Part shown: positions 1-10,740 of the stretch, piece by piece
Numbering within the stretch: position 1 is the stretch's first letter
Layout of the letters: each line of letters opens with the position of its first letter
From: Lumnitzera littorea
Taxonomy: Eukaryota > Streptophyta > Magnoliopsida > Myrtales > Combretaceae
Assembly: GCA_024138015.1 (NCBI GenBank)
Contig: JAMXBB010000008.1
Location: forward strand, 4,124,751-4,188,750
Length of the DNA: 64,000 nucleotides
Direction: 5' to 3'
The notes under the pieces: model-generated
What the model was told of the DNA's origin: nothing
Seen by the model: the letters and a program-made list of their open reading frames with translations, nothing else
Database searches by the model: none
Translations under genes and position numbers: made by a program

Positions 1-683
1 GTTCTCCCTGCAAGTGACAGTGCAGAGAACTTTCGACACTTAATTTGTTGCCCAAAGAAATATAATAAAAGAGAGCAAAAATTGAAACCAAGCATAAATT
101 GCTTTGAGAAAGTACTAGCAATGTGGCATGTGCTGCGTCCCTATCCAATCAATTGAACAAAGTGCATATACAAATCAACACGAACATTGAGGAAAAGGCA
201 TGTTTTTGAATTCTCTCTATTCACATGTTAGCTGATCCTGAAAATTAAATCCTCATAGCAGAACCTGGACCTAGATTGAAAACTAATACACGCTCCCTAC
301 AGAGGGGACAAAGAAACAATGAACATGTGCAGGATGTAGACACGGGACAGCAACCAGTAATCACTCTTGCATGCTCATTCCTCTGCTCTCTCTTTCTTTC
401 CTTTCTATACAGAGAAGAATGTTCCACATAATTTCTTGTCTCCGTTGAAGTTTAAATGGAAAGAGAAAAATTAAAGTAAAGGTTGGAACCACTTTCTAAG
501 GAAGGTATTTCTATTGAACAAATTATCTAGACCTTCTGATTCATCCATTTAACCTAAGACAGTGTGTACAAGTAACTAACAAGCCTCTTATCGAAAACCA
601 AGGGGAGTCCACTTCCAAAAGAAGTCATATGAAACGGAAGAAACTCTTCAAAATAGCAAGGGCAGAAGCTGAAGTGTAATTAC
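1..683 (-). other. Intron of the left lipase-like gene (partial)
   Basis: This stretch follows the GT donor at 682-683 of the lipase first coding exon and contains no sequence resembling the second exon of the family (the part reading ASLV.G...LERDRQ). I read it as intron 1 of that gene, which would then be over 680 bases, with the remaining exon beyond the left edge. In the complete paralogue the same intron is only 124 bases. The open frames here are short and resemble nothing. Confidence 0.55.
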
Positions 684-745
684 CAGTCAACATATGTCAG
701 GTGCCGGGGTCCTACAAGTTCAAATAATTCCCTCTCAGAAGCCAT
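684..745 (-). CDS. First coding exon of a class 3 lipase-like alpha/beta hydrolase (gene runs off the left edge)
   Basis: The 62-base exon starts at the ATG on 745 and ends at a GT donor (683-682) after 20 codons and two bases. It reads MASERELFELVGPRHLTYVD followed by a split Trp codon. This is the conserved N-terminus of plant At4g10955-like lipases, in which the first exon is very short and the catalytic domain lies in exon 2. It matches the first exon of the complete paralogue at 7150-7211 in length, phase and the donor context ACTG/GTAA. The catalytic part is outside the window, so activity cannot be judged. The assignment is strong because two independent copies in the window share this exact architecture. 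Confidence 0.8.
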
Positions 746-761
746 AGCCTAGTTGTTTCAT

Positions 762-788
762 TTAAACCCCCTTTCTATCCATCCCCAT
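762..788 (-). promoter_or_regulatory. Upstream ORF in the leader of the left lipase-like gene
   Basis: An 8-codon upstream ORF (MGMDRKGV) begins at 788 and ends at the TAA on 764-762, 17 bases before the main ATG at 745. It sits in a leader exon that probably begins at 796, just after a pyrimidine-rich stretch and a GCAG acceptor (797-800). The paralogue also has an upstream ORF at about the same distance, although the peptide differs. A role in limiting translation is inference. Confidence 0.5.
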
Positions 789-796
789 CAGCTGCT

Positions 797-2687
797 CTGC
801 ACCAACAGAGGATATACAAAAAGCAGTAAGAATCAACTTTTCACATAAAATCTTAAAAGGAAACAACAATTTTCTGGCAAAACAAAATACTGGCTAGTTT
901 GCATATGCAATCCACAGGATTTAAAGGTATGCAGTACATTGTATTTTGGAATTCCATGCAATTTGGAAAGCATTTCCACGGAATTCCTAATAACTTCAAT
1001 TTAATGAGACAAATCTCTAGAAAAAATAAATTCAATGCCATATATTTACATAAAATATAATCCCAGATTTCAAGTAGCTCAGAAGGTTCCACCAAAAAGA
1101 GTTGGAACAGAAATAGTTTAGTTCTTAGAAGAATGACATTTGACTTGATTTATTAATAAAGGATAAACTGATATCTAACACACCACTGATTACAAACAAG
1201 AGAAATGATGATATTATTTTTTCATGGCAGCTAAAAAAAATAGAGTTTTTTTAATCAGTATAAACTTTCAAGTAGCATTAACTCTTCATAATGGCTATTT
1301 CCAGTCAATCAAGCTTTGAAGTCTTCACATGGAAAGAAAATCCTCTCATAGCATCACAAGATCTTAATTTCTACAATTATCCTCTCTCCAACTCCATTTT
1401 TAAATTTTCAGTAATGGCTCCAAAAGAACAACAAATTGATAGGTTTTTATATTTCTATCACCCACAATTGACATTTGTGCAGGAAAGATAGTCGTAAGGC
1501 CTTTGATTTTGATGGGAATTCGCTAGATCCTCTCCCATTGAACCAAAGCTGAACCAGTATTTTATATGTATTTAATATAAAACAAAGCGGCTGATGAAAG
1601 TTCAGCATCCAAATACAAGTGGCTATTGAAATTTCAAAGTAGAATCCACTCGGCACACTGGTAAAAGAGAATGATGTAAGCAAACTGAGCATTTAACCCA
1701 GCAATTGCAAACGATATATTTTACACCTTAATAACTAGCTGATCCATTGATAAACTTCTTACATGTCTGAAACTCAAAGGATCTGACATCACAGAAGACA
1801 TGATTAAGAAGAAAAATCCCGATTCTTTACTGGTGCCTGACTGATAAAAAAGTCTAGGCACAAATTATAAATGGAAACCTAATACGAAAACTGGATCACA
1901 GGTTTAGAACCACTACAAGCATTTTAAGTATCGAGTTGCCAGTTTTCTACGCAAAGTCACATAAAGAGATTTTGAGATCGCTCGTTGTGCCTCGCTATAC
2001 GGATTGGCAATAGCCCAGAAGCATAAAACTGCACAGCCAAGTTTAGAAGCCACATTGATCCACCGTTCCTAAATGAGATGACATTTCAAAACAACACAAG
2101 TCTTCAGAATTGCAACATCCTAAGAGCTATATACAAACCTAAAATGCAGTATGTACCTAAAAGGGCATATTGACGTTGTCTTTGTCTTATGCACTTGTTC
2201 TCTAGTCAGAAAGATTTGGTGAAGATAAACAATTTGAAACTAAATAAATCCAACACAGCATTACAACGTCAAACAACAACTTTCCAGTTGCACTAGAACA
2301 AACTAAAAAAATATAAAATTTTAGAACACATCCAAACTTTACCTTTCCAATCAAAACTGAGATCACAAAAGATTAAAAAAAAAAAAAAATCCAACAACAG
2401 AAATTTGAGCAAATTTGCACAATAACATCCAGAAGAAGAAAATAAAAGACTAAATCTTCTTAACCTAATTAACCCCTAAATCGAAAGGGGTACAAAGTTC
2501 AAAATCTCCCCCAACTATTCTAAATCCAAGATCTTAAATACCAACAATAGTTCGACACCATCTTGAGAGATGATTCAAACCCAAAATGCAAAATCAACCC
2601 AAAAACAGAAAAGTTCGAAACTTTAAATTAAGAAGACATGTAAAAAAATGTTAGATCGAAATCGAAGAGATTAATGTGAAGTTTACC
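797..2687 (-). other. Candidate 5' leader introns and leader exon of the left lipase-like gene
   Basis: Reading the minus strand, a good donor (TCG/GTAAAC) lies at 2687/2686 and good acceptors lie at 2069-2070 (TTTAG/GA) and 797-798 (GCAG). After the 2069 acceptor, 51 codons are open down to a TAG at 1915-1913 (residues such as KLGCAVLCFWAIANPYSEAQ), but no ATG is in frame in this exon or in the open part upstream. I therefore treat it as a possible non-coding leader exon, or part of an unrecognised gene. Transcript evidence would be needed to settle the splicing. Confidence 0.3.
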
Positions 2688-3022
2688 GATAGAAACAGGA
2701 TAGAACCACGGGGTCCTGGGGGTATCAAAACAAACAAAAGGTTTGTTTGAGAGGGTTTTGGCGTGATCTGACGTGTTTAACTTTATTTTGTCGGTGTGCA
2801 GTATAAAAAGCTGTATTTGGCCAAAAAAGACTAATAAATTTGGTAAAAGGATTTATCCGGTGGGGGTAGAAAATTAAGGAGAGGGACGTTGTTGCGTCTC
2901 TTCCAATGGGAAAGGCATATGGTGTAGGAGATTCCCAAGGATTCTTTGTTTGGTCGGTCGAGGTCAACCTAAAAGTCATTTAAATTATCTTTGCTCCCAC
3001 GAATTCTTTTTTTTTTTTTTTT

Positions 3023-3030
3023 TTTTTATA
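3023..3030 (-). promoter_or_regulatory. Possible TATA box of the left lipase-like gene
   Basis: TATAAAAA on the minus strand lies about 340 bases upstream of the candidate first donor at 2687. It sits at the edge of a poly-T run, so it could be chance. Confidence 0.2.
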
Positions 3031-6000
3031 AGTTATGCAGTCACCAAAACCATGGAAAAATACTAAAATGGATTTCCCTTTTTATATTCTTTTTTTTTTC
3101 TAAGAACAACATTTACATCTTATATTACATCCTTAACTTAAATATTTTGGGTTCGATTTGAATATGTAAATCATATTAAATTCACAACCGCTATAAAAAC
3201 CATCAATGAATATTCAAGATATAAAAAAATTATTAAAATTAGAAATTTTTACAATAATGATGAGAAAAAAGTATAAAAAAAATGATATTTGCTTATTTTT
3301 TTTATGTTTGGTACATCATCCATTATATATATATATATATATATCTATATATCTAATAGCAAATTCAAACTTAATCCTATGGTAAATGAATCCAACTAAC
3401 ATATATACCAGTAGACATTGCATTCATACTACGGATGCTTAAAACTAATAAATAATTAACTATTTTAATTATATTATTTTCACAAATCACCGAAACTATC
3501 CTGTAGATATTTACCAACAAGTTAATAGACAGTCATCCTCAGTAGGATCGAGGTGCAGTTATCGTAAGGAGCAAATTCCCAACATTATTCTTTTATGACT
3601 TATTTTTTATTTCAAAGGTAAAAACATAAAATTTTTATTGTAATTTTAAAAGCAAATAATCTTATATAAACGTATAATGGGGAAAAAAAAAAAGGTCGGC
3701 CTTTTTAATGATATAAATATATGAAAAGATACATTTTCAATGCTACTCGATAGTATCTCATTTGTCATTTCAAAAGGTTACACGGTCGGCTTTAAGGACA
3801 GCATAACAGACGACCTCTAATGGTGCATTGCTGACTTTGGATCCCATCATATGCGGCTGCCAACCGTGGCTGTCCGTAGCAGCTTATGTCCGGCGACCTA
3901 AACTAAAATTAGATTTTAGCCTTTTTCATATTTAAAAGTATTTTGAAAAGATGAGATAAGGTATTATAGATTTAAGAAGATTCCTATTTAAATGGAATTA
4001 TGGTTTTATTCCGTTTTCGTTAATTGTGATTGGTTAAATTATTCTTAAATCTTTAAATTAACTATGTCATGCAATAATTTACTATATTTTTACAAATACT
4101 CCAATATATATTTTTTTACCCTCATAAATACTTTTATATAAACATCAAATAGTTAAGATATTAAAGATTTTGTTTTATTTTATTTCAGTTTATTTCAATC
4201 CATTATATCCAGATCAAACTTGCATATCAAATGTAAGATGAGGTATCATAACTTATTTATTTATTTAATTTTTGTTTCTTATGTTAGTATAGTCACTTTT
4301 TATTATTCTAAGCAAAGTGGAAAACTAGTCCTATAATTTTTTTTTTTCTCTAAATATAAAGTTGTGATGCCGTTGTTTAGTGGGGATATGGATAATAATA
4401 AGTTGGTAGGCTTTTTTTTTTTTTTTTTATCAATTACTGTTGTATTTTGGGGTTATTGCTGGCAATTTACTCTTGCTAGCCTACCGTTGCTGCCTTACAT
4501 CACTTACTAAATATAATAATCGAAATCCGATAAAATTTATCCAATTAATCGCTACAATTCAAACATGACATTTGATAAGATAAGTAAATTAGTCTCCCCA
4601 TCTTTGATTTAAGTCGTTATTTTTCTTGAACTTTGTTATACTTATTGGTTTCTTTTTTTAATCTTTTATCATATTAATTCATTAAATTTATATTAATTGT
4701 AGCTTATCTTTAAAAGTGATGTGTCAACACGCAGTTCAGATACTGAGCTATAACTCTTGAATGGTCTGTTAACAAGTGCTTTGAATACTACTAAAAGAAT
4801 TCATATATGCATGTATGTATATATATATATATATATATTATTTTATTTTGTTTTATTTTTTTTGGAAACTAGTAGGTCATTTCACGATTGGGAAAAAAGA
4901 TGATAGGTCATTTCACAAAAAGAAAAACAAATGCACAAAACATATCTAACTTTCTTTTCTGGCACTTAATAATAAATGATCCGGGCACTTTTTACATTTT
5001 CCTATTTAAGGTTAGAATTAAAATAAAAAAAAATTCACATGTTATAAAAATCTTGAGAACATTGCAAAAAACAGATATAAGTCTTAAGGTAGTTATAAAG
5101 AAACTCAAAATAGATCACTTAATTTAAAAATTTTGGAATATGTATCCTTAAACAGTATAACACATAAAAGGGTTCCTGTCCCATCCCTCCATTTAAACAC
5201 CACAAATTAATCAAATTAAATGTGTCTGCAGGTGAAATCGCAGCTTCTACCACATATTTACTGATGCTGCACATGAACATTTGATGTGATTCTAATTCCT
5301 TAAGATTTAATTCATTTCCTGATGCTGCGACATGAGCATTTGATCTGATTCTAATTCCTTAAGATTTAATCCATTTATCGATTAAGACTCGAATATTAAG
5401 CTTTAATTCCTTCAAAAATTACATCATTTACTTCATTAGTTATTAAAATTAAAAAGAAAAAAAATTCAAAGCTTTCAAAACTATATTCTCTCTAATCATC
5501 CTCCCATCTTAAGGAACACATTAAAAGTAACATTAAAAGCTGCATTCACATTCGGTTTGGCAAATAGCATTACATGTTACAAATTGAAGAATTTTATTGA
5601 AAAATTAATATTCTTGCTACTAGGTTATAAAAGCCTTCGCAGTTCGCAGTCCAATTCTATGATTATAAAGACAATTGTGATCACTAATAATCAGAAATAA
5701 TAGAAACATAGAAGATTATAGTTTAACTGGCGGTTAGCGGTCGGAGTTCACAATTAAAAGAAGCAAATACCTCCAAACTTATATTCATATGGCAAGTGGC
5801 TGGGTATACGAATTTGACACACGAAAACTGAAAAATCAGCAAGGATAGGATGGAAATTACAGAACAGTATGTAGTACACAAAATTTCTTCATCAAATTAC
5901 AGAAAATGTAAGTAAGAGCACTCCCTATTCACTGAGACACTCAGAAGAGGTCTTACCCTTCATTCAACACAATGCAAACAAAGATTCATTTGATCCCGAT

Positions 6001-6043
6001 CCCTGTTAAATCACGTTCCATAATCGCAACAATGAGTGAAATG
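3031..6043. other. Intergenic AT-rich DNA between the lipase paralogues
   Basis: No gene is visible. There are poly-A/T runs, a TA microsatellite near 3323-3344 and another near 4818-4838. The stretch 5160-5480 resembles flanks of the small-protein family (compare 40770-41000 and 58560-58760), so it is probably a dispersed repeat. Short frames such as 4888-5127 are AT-rich and look like chance. Confidence 0.6.
5261..5377. repeat. Two-copy tandem repeat of 58-59 bases
   Basis: Copy 1 is 5261-5318 and copy 2 is 5319-5377. Both run from CTGATGCTGC through TTGAT..GATTCTAATTCC to TTAAGATTTAAT.CATTT. A single version of this block occurs near 40855 and 58690, so the tandem duplication happened in this copy only. 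Confidence 0.85.
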
Positions 6044-7211
6044 CTAACTATACCTGTAGAATTTACATTTCAAGTTCGAATCAATTTCAGGATTAAACCA
6101 CTGGGCAGACGTGTGGGCGCTTCTGAAATCCGGGGATGGAGTCAAATTGGCTATCACAACTGCAGAAGGAATGGGATATACCGGTTCAGCCTTCATACCT
6201 ATTGCACTCATGAAAAGAGCCCCGATCGCATGCCGGGTCGATAACTTCTCGATAGCACCTGCTCCAATCTTCTCCATCTCTTTCCGGTGCTTGAAATAAG
6301 CGATGAATTCACAGCATAAGGGATCTGCTGGGTTTACATAGAGCTTCGGAGTCCAAGCGGACATAGCAACAAACTGATCATCGGATAAATTTTCATTTTC
6401 TAACCGAGGACCTTTCGTTGCCATGGATAGTCCTGCTGTGAACAAACTAGTAGCAAAACGAAACCAGTGCTTCAGTTTCTTGTTACTGATAAGCCGCTCG
6501 AGAGGGAAGGATAAATAGGGAGGATTAAAGAGGAAGGATTCGAGGAATACGCCCGTTCCCGCCATTGTCTTTCCAACCAACATAGCAATGGCTGCACCGA
6601 GGGAATGTCCAGCTATCCAAACCCTAGATTCGCCCGCTGCTGCAACCATGTTGCATATGGCCTGCATTGCGACATCGAAGCGAGATGTCTGATGAAGACA
6701 ATGACAGATGAAATGAAGATTCACCTTCAAATCCTGCGAGACCGATCCCGATTTGGATAGAGTGCCTCTAAAGGCAATCACATAATGTGGCACGTTGGCT
6801 GGACAGCCGCTGAGGGAAGAGGGAGCGGTGTACTCGTAGATGGCACCGAAGATGGAGGAATCGACGTTATCGACGAGCTTATGGAGCAAGCGGAAGTGGA
6901 AATGTTCCCACCATGGAGGAGCGAGAGCTTGAGGAGCTTCGCGGTTTTCCTGGCGGTCGCGCTCTAAGACGGAAACACCTTCAACCAAGCTGGCGATCAC
7001 AATTCTTTGATGCTGTTTGTTTTTCCTACAAGAGAGGAAGAGAAAACAACTTTTAGCGAAACACTGGAAATACGTGCATGTTTCCATGAATGAATGCAAC
7101 AGCAGCAGAAGAAGAAACAGCAATGGCAGAATCTGAAATATGTCTTTACCAGTCAACAGATTTCAGGTACGAGGGTCCGACAAGATCAAAGAATTCCCAC
7201 TCACAAGCCAT
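6044..7211 (-). CDS. Class 3 lipase-like alpha/beta hydrolase (At4g10955-type), complete, one intron
   Basis: The spliced CDS is 7211-7150 plus 7025-6044, with a 124-base GT-AG intron at 7149-7026, giving 347 residues, close to the family's usual 350. Exon 1 reads MACEWEFFDLVGPSYLKSVD and a Trp codon is completed across the splice. The long open frame that starts at 7156 translates the intron as a false hydrophobic N-terminus and should not be used. Visible landmarks are the LERDRQ and LAPPWWE motifs (residues 41-61), a YVIAFRGT strand (102-109) that usually forms the oxyanion side, GHSLG at 160-164 with Ser162 as the nucleophile, NPADP with Asp255, and His325 in the C-terminal AH motif as the likely triad. 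Members of this family are putative lipases or esterases with no firmly known substrate. There is no clear signal peptide in the spliced form. Confidence 0.88.
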
Positions 7212-7226
7212 TGACCCGAAAATTTT

Positions 7227-7262
7227 TTATTTCATTTGAAAACCTCCGCATGTCCCATCCAT
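7227..7262 (-). promoter_or_regulatory. Upstream ORF in the leader of the complete lipase-like gene
   Basis: An 11-codon upstream ORF (MDGTCGGFQMK) starts at 7262 in a CCATGG context and stops 15 bases before the main ATG at 7211. The left paralogue has an upstream ORF at the equivalent place (762-788). The acceptor that precedes the leader exon in the left gene (GTGCAG) reads GTGCAA here (near 7321), so leader splicing may differ between the two genes. Confidence 0.5.
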
Positions 7263-8254
7263 GGCAGCTTGGATAAGAAAGATTTATAAAGATATATTCT
7301 GCCATTGTATTAATTCCTTTGCACCAATTTCCCATATCACCTACCCTAAATTCTAATGGTGAATCAGTGTAATGAGCCTATCCGCTTGTTTTCGTTCAAA
7401 ACTTTAGTTAATATTCATCCACCCCTTGCTCTTCAATGTGCTCAGAAAAGCTATGACAAAAACTCATTACAATATATTGGGGATAATTTGCACTTTGTGT
7501 TTTTTTGCACTTTATTAATGAAATTGAAAGTACTTACAATCACATTAAAATGTTAAAAGTGTTAATGAAATTGCGAATTTAGTGAAAATCTAGATGCTAA
7601 AATGTTAATGAAATTGAAAGTACTTACAATCACATTAAAAGTATAATATTACTTGTAACAAATAGAAGTTTAAATACTAGTTTATCAAATATTAAAAATA
7701 TAGACACTGTATAGAAGCCACAGTCACATAATTAACTGTAAATATATGTACTGGGATTATGCAGCAGCGCTGAGAAAAAAGGGCTTCTGGACGACAAGTG
7801 TACGGTTGCAAGTCCAAGATTAGGACAGGATCCTTGACTTTTCCATGTACCTTGGAAAAAGATTTGGAAGCCTTATATGCAACATTTGTGTTAAAAAGCA
7901 CAAATGGTCTTTGCCTTTTGTAGTTTATTGAACAACAAATATTAGGTGTAATTAAATGAATCCAATGCAACCACCTACCTACAACATCAGACGCAGAAAA
8001 AGATGAAAAAATAAAAAATAAAAAATAAAAAAGGTTGTAATTTTACTGCCTTTCTACCTTAATATCCCAAAAACAATGTATCAATTCAACTGGTAAATGA
8101 AAATAATTCGTATTGTAGCTAATCTTATACATTTGTAAATACATCCAGAAAGATTAAGTAACGGATGAACCAATAAATTTACAAATAGTTCCTAAAATTT
8201 TAGAAGATACGCATTTAATCTCTAAAATCTAAAGAAATTTACTAAAAAAAAAGG
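7263..8254. other. Upstream region of the complete lipase-like gene
   Basis: It contains a direct repeat of 37 bases, 7514-7550 and 7605-7641, sharing TTAATGAAATTGAAAG and the following CTTACAATCACATT. No further gene is visible. The minus-strand frame at 7692-7970 has no recognisable product and is most likely chance. Confidence 0.5.
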
Positions 8255-9250
8255 GATATAAATAGTAATTTGAGTGTATGTACAGTGCACATTTCCATGG
8301 GTTTTGGAAGATGCACACTTGTAGAGTTTCTATAAGATCACATTCGAAATCCACGTTCCTTTTATAAGACTTGTATTCGGGCATATTTGGTAGAACAATT
8401 TTTCTCCATCACTTGAAAAAAATATAAGCTTGCTAATCTCATAAAAAGAAAAGGCTGGTTTTGATCAATCTAATTAAACCCTAGGGAAAAGGAAAACGCA
8501 CTGGCATTTGAAATTTCTCCACATTTCTTGCTGTTAAGATATTAAATACAAATCCCGGTTTCATAGTAATTTCGAAACAATTAAAAAATGCAATGCAATC
8601 CCAACGACAAAAAAAGTCGAAGCTCTAAATTGAAAGACATAAATAATGAAATTACGAAACGAACAGGACTAGGGACTCGAATGACAATATCATACTATAA
8701 ATTAGTGTCACAAGTCTATATGTATAACCTAACACTACAAATTTTGCAATAATTGAACATTTAAAGGCAATATTAATAAAATAAGAAAAAATCCCTAAAA
8801 TTTCTAAAAATTCACAATAATTGCTAAGTTAATGTAATGCTTACATATTTGTATATTTAAATTACTAAATCAAGTAAAGAAATTTTACACCTTATAGATT
8901 TTAAACCTACAAGCCCGCGATAATTGATACTCTAATTTGTTTTCACAAGAAAATTTGTTCATTTGATACATCCAAAATCGTCTGAAACTTCGGAAATTCC
9001 TCCTCGTGAAATTCCAAAACCCTAGCCATCCTCAACCACTACTCCGACGTCGGCAAATTGAAGCTTCGTTTAAGAAATTGGCTTAATTTAGTCTAGACTG
9101 TCGGAAAACGCGACCTGTTCGATCTCAACTTCAATTTAATAAATCTTCGAAAAATTTAAGTCGGTCCAACATTGATTCACGAAATTTTCCATAAATTCGT
9201 GAAAATCGCCAAGTTTATTGGAGATACTTCAATTCTAGAATTTGTTAGCA
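8255..9250. repeat. Dispersed unit U, copy 1
   Basis: This block is homologous to 11020-12300 and 16240-17470. Shared landmarks are a stretch near TGTAGAGTTTC, CTGGCATTTGAAATTTCTCC, CCAAAACCCTAGCCATCC and an ACTCCGACGTCGG-like motif. It has no open frame of its own. The composition, with a telobox-like AAACCCTAG and a pyrimidine-rich leader, suggests an old LTR or captured gene leader, but this is not established. From 9251 to about 9828 the sequence is AT-rich and I see nothing in it. Confidence 0.7.
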
Positions 9251-9979
9251 TTTAGTGTTTGGTTATGCAATTTTTATGGTACTAGATTGAATAAAAATAA
9301 TTATCTTATGTTTGATTGAGAAACTTGCGTATTTATTGTTAAAATTAATAAATATTATATAATTAATAATTATACAAAAAATATTATCAAAATAAAAATA
9401 TTATTATAATACTAATATTACGACGACATTAGTATTTATAGAATATGTGTCGCATTTTGAAAATGTGACATTTCTATAAGTGTATTTGTATCTACATTGC
9501 ATTGTATCTTTACAAGTGTATTTTTATATATGTTGCATTTTTAAAATGTGATATTATTTGTGTACTTTTACTGTGTTGCATCACATAGAAGTGCTAATGT
9601 TACAATTAACAACAGTATTTTGGTAATTTTTTTTATATAATTTGCGATTACATATTTTTTTTATAAAGGTTAATTTATATAATTTGTTTAATTACATGAA
9701 TTTAATAATTCGTTTAAATCGTATTTCATATAATATAAAAATATAATTAAAATACGTATTAAACAATATTGAGAATATAAATATTAAAATATAATAATAA
9801 GTTGAATACTTATGTATATAAAAAATACAATCAAGAATAGGAAGATTGAGAAAAGGAGATTGGTAGAAGTACTTATTTAATATTTTGATTTTCTCACGAA
9901 TGGTTCCATCCAATTTCCCTTGATAATTTGTACCTTAATATTTCCATTGGCTACAGCGTGCGACCTTTTTAACTAATTA

Positions 9980-10537
9980 TTACGTACTCCCTTCCTCATA
10001 CGCATCGTCGTCCATAGGGACTCGTCGTCTGAATCGAACTCCGACGAAGTAGCAGTAAAGGCTCTCCGCACTTTCTTCTTCGGTGCATTCTCTTCCAGAG
10101 AAATCATCTTCCTTGAGTCCACCCAACAGTTTCTTCTCGAGCGATTTCTCAGAAGCTTTTGGCGCCCTCGAATCCTCCAAAGAAATCAGCTTCCGTTTAG
10201 CGTCCGCAGAAGCTTTAATTGCTTCTAATATGTTGTTCTCCATGGCATGGATAGCATCCACCAGATTTTCCATCTCATGCTCTCGTCGCATATTCCATCC
10301 CGCAAGAATATTGTCGAATTGGTCGACATGAGCCATGCAGTTATTCTTCAGAAAGTTTGTAAGACATTTTAGTTCAGCCTCGGATATGGATCTTTTCATG
10401 GCCGCAGCCCATTCCTTAACAATCGCTTCAGCTTCCTCCGTGCTTTGGATTTTTCCTTCTCCCAATTTGTCCGACAAATTAACCCGAATCGTTATTTGTG
10501 GGGTTGTGTTGGACGGATTAATGTTTGCGTTTGCCAT
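9980..10537 (-). CDS. Unrecognised small charged protein, family copy 1 (185 aa)
   Basis: I do not recognise this protein. It is an intact 185-codon frame homologous to 24179-24682 and 41560-42036. Shared landmarks are a Thr/Asn-rich start ending in QITIRVNLS, EEAEAIVKEW (34-43), MKRSIS (48-53), the AHVDQFDNIL.GW motif (69-81), and DAIHAMENNI (94-103). It is lysine/glutamate-rich and probably mostly helical. After residue 141 the frame differs from copy 2: an 11-base deletion relative to copy 2 shifts the reading frame, so the last 44 residues are novel. In the ancestral frame this DNA reads a basic PKKKVRR cluster and a FDSDDES stretch. The start is supported by alignment with copies 4 and 5. 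The flanks (9829-10560) are duplicated at 23820-24735. Function is unknown. Confidence 0.6.
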   Translation of the reverse strand: MANANINPSNTTPQITIRVNLSDKLGEGKIQSTEEAEAIVKEWAAAMKRSISEAELKCLTNFLKNNCMAHVDQFDNILAGWNMRREHEMENLVDAIHAMENNILEAIKASADAKRKLISLEDSRAPKASEKSLEKKLLGGLKEDDFSGRECTEEESAESLYCYFVGVRFRRRVPMDDDAYEEGST

Positions 10538-10740
10538 CAGCTAATGTTAGTGTCGTCAAGAATGGATTCTTTGGAATTTCTATTCAGAATGCAGTTACGT
10601 GCAATGTTATGCGCTCAAAAATTAAATAGGGCGATATAAAGAAATATCTAACTATAATATAATGGTCATAGAAATATATGTTGGTTGTTTCAACACATAT
10701 ATGATGCTAGAGCATATTCAAAATCAAATCTTAATATACT

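Noticed and set aside
2725..2979. 84-codon minus-strand frame
   Set aside because: It lies in the presumed leader/promoter of the left lipase gene and resembles no protein.
5972..6299. Plus-strand frames over the lipase 3' end (90 and 62 codons)
   Set aside because: They are antisense shadows of the lipase gene and have no motifs.
7026..7156. Hydrophobic N-terminus of the 370-codon lipase frame as a signal peptide
   Set aside because: This part is intron. The upstream 62-base exon joins in phase at GT-AG sites and restores the family N-terminus.
10083..10639. Plus-strand frames over family copy 1
   Set aside because: They are antisense to the conserved minus-strand coding frame; similar shadows occur over copies 2 and 5 for the same reason.
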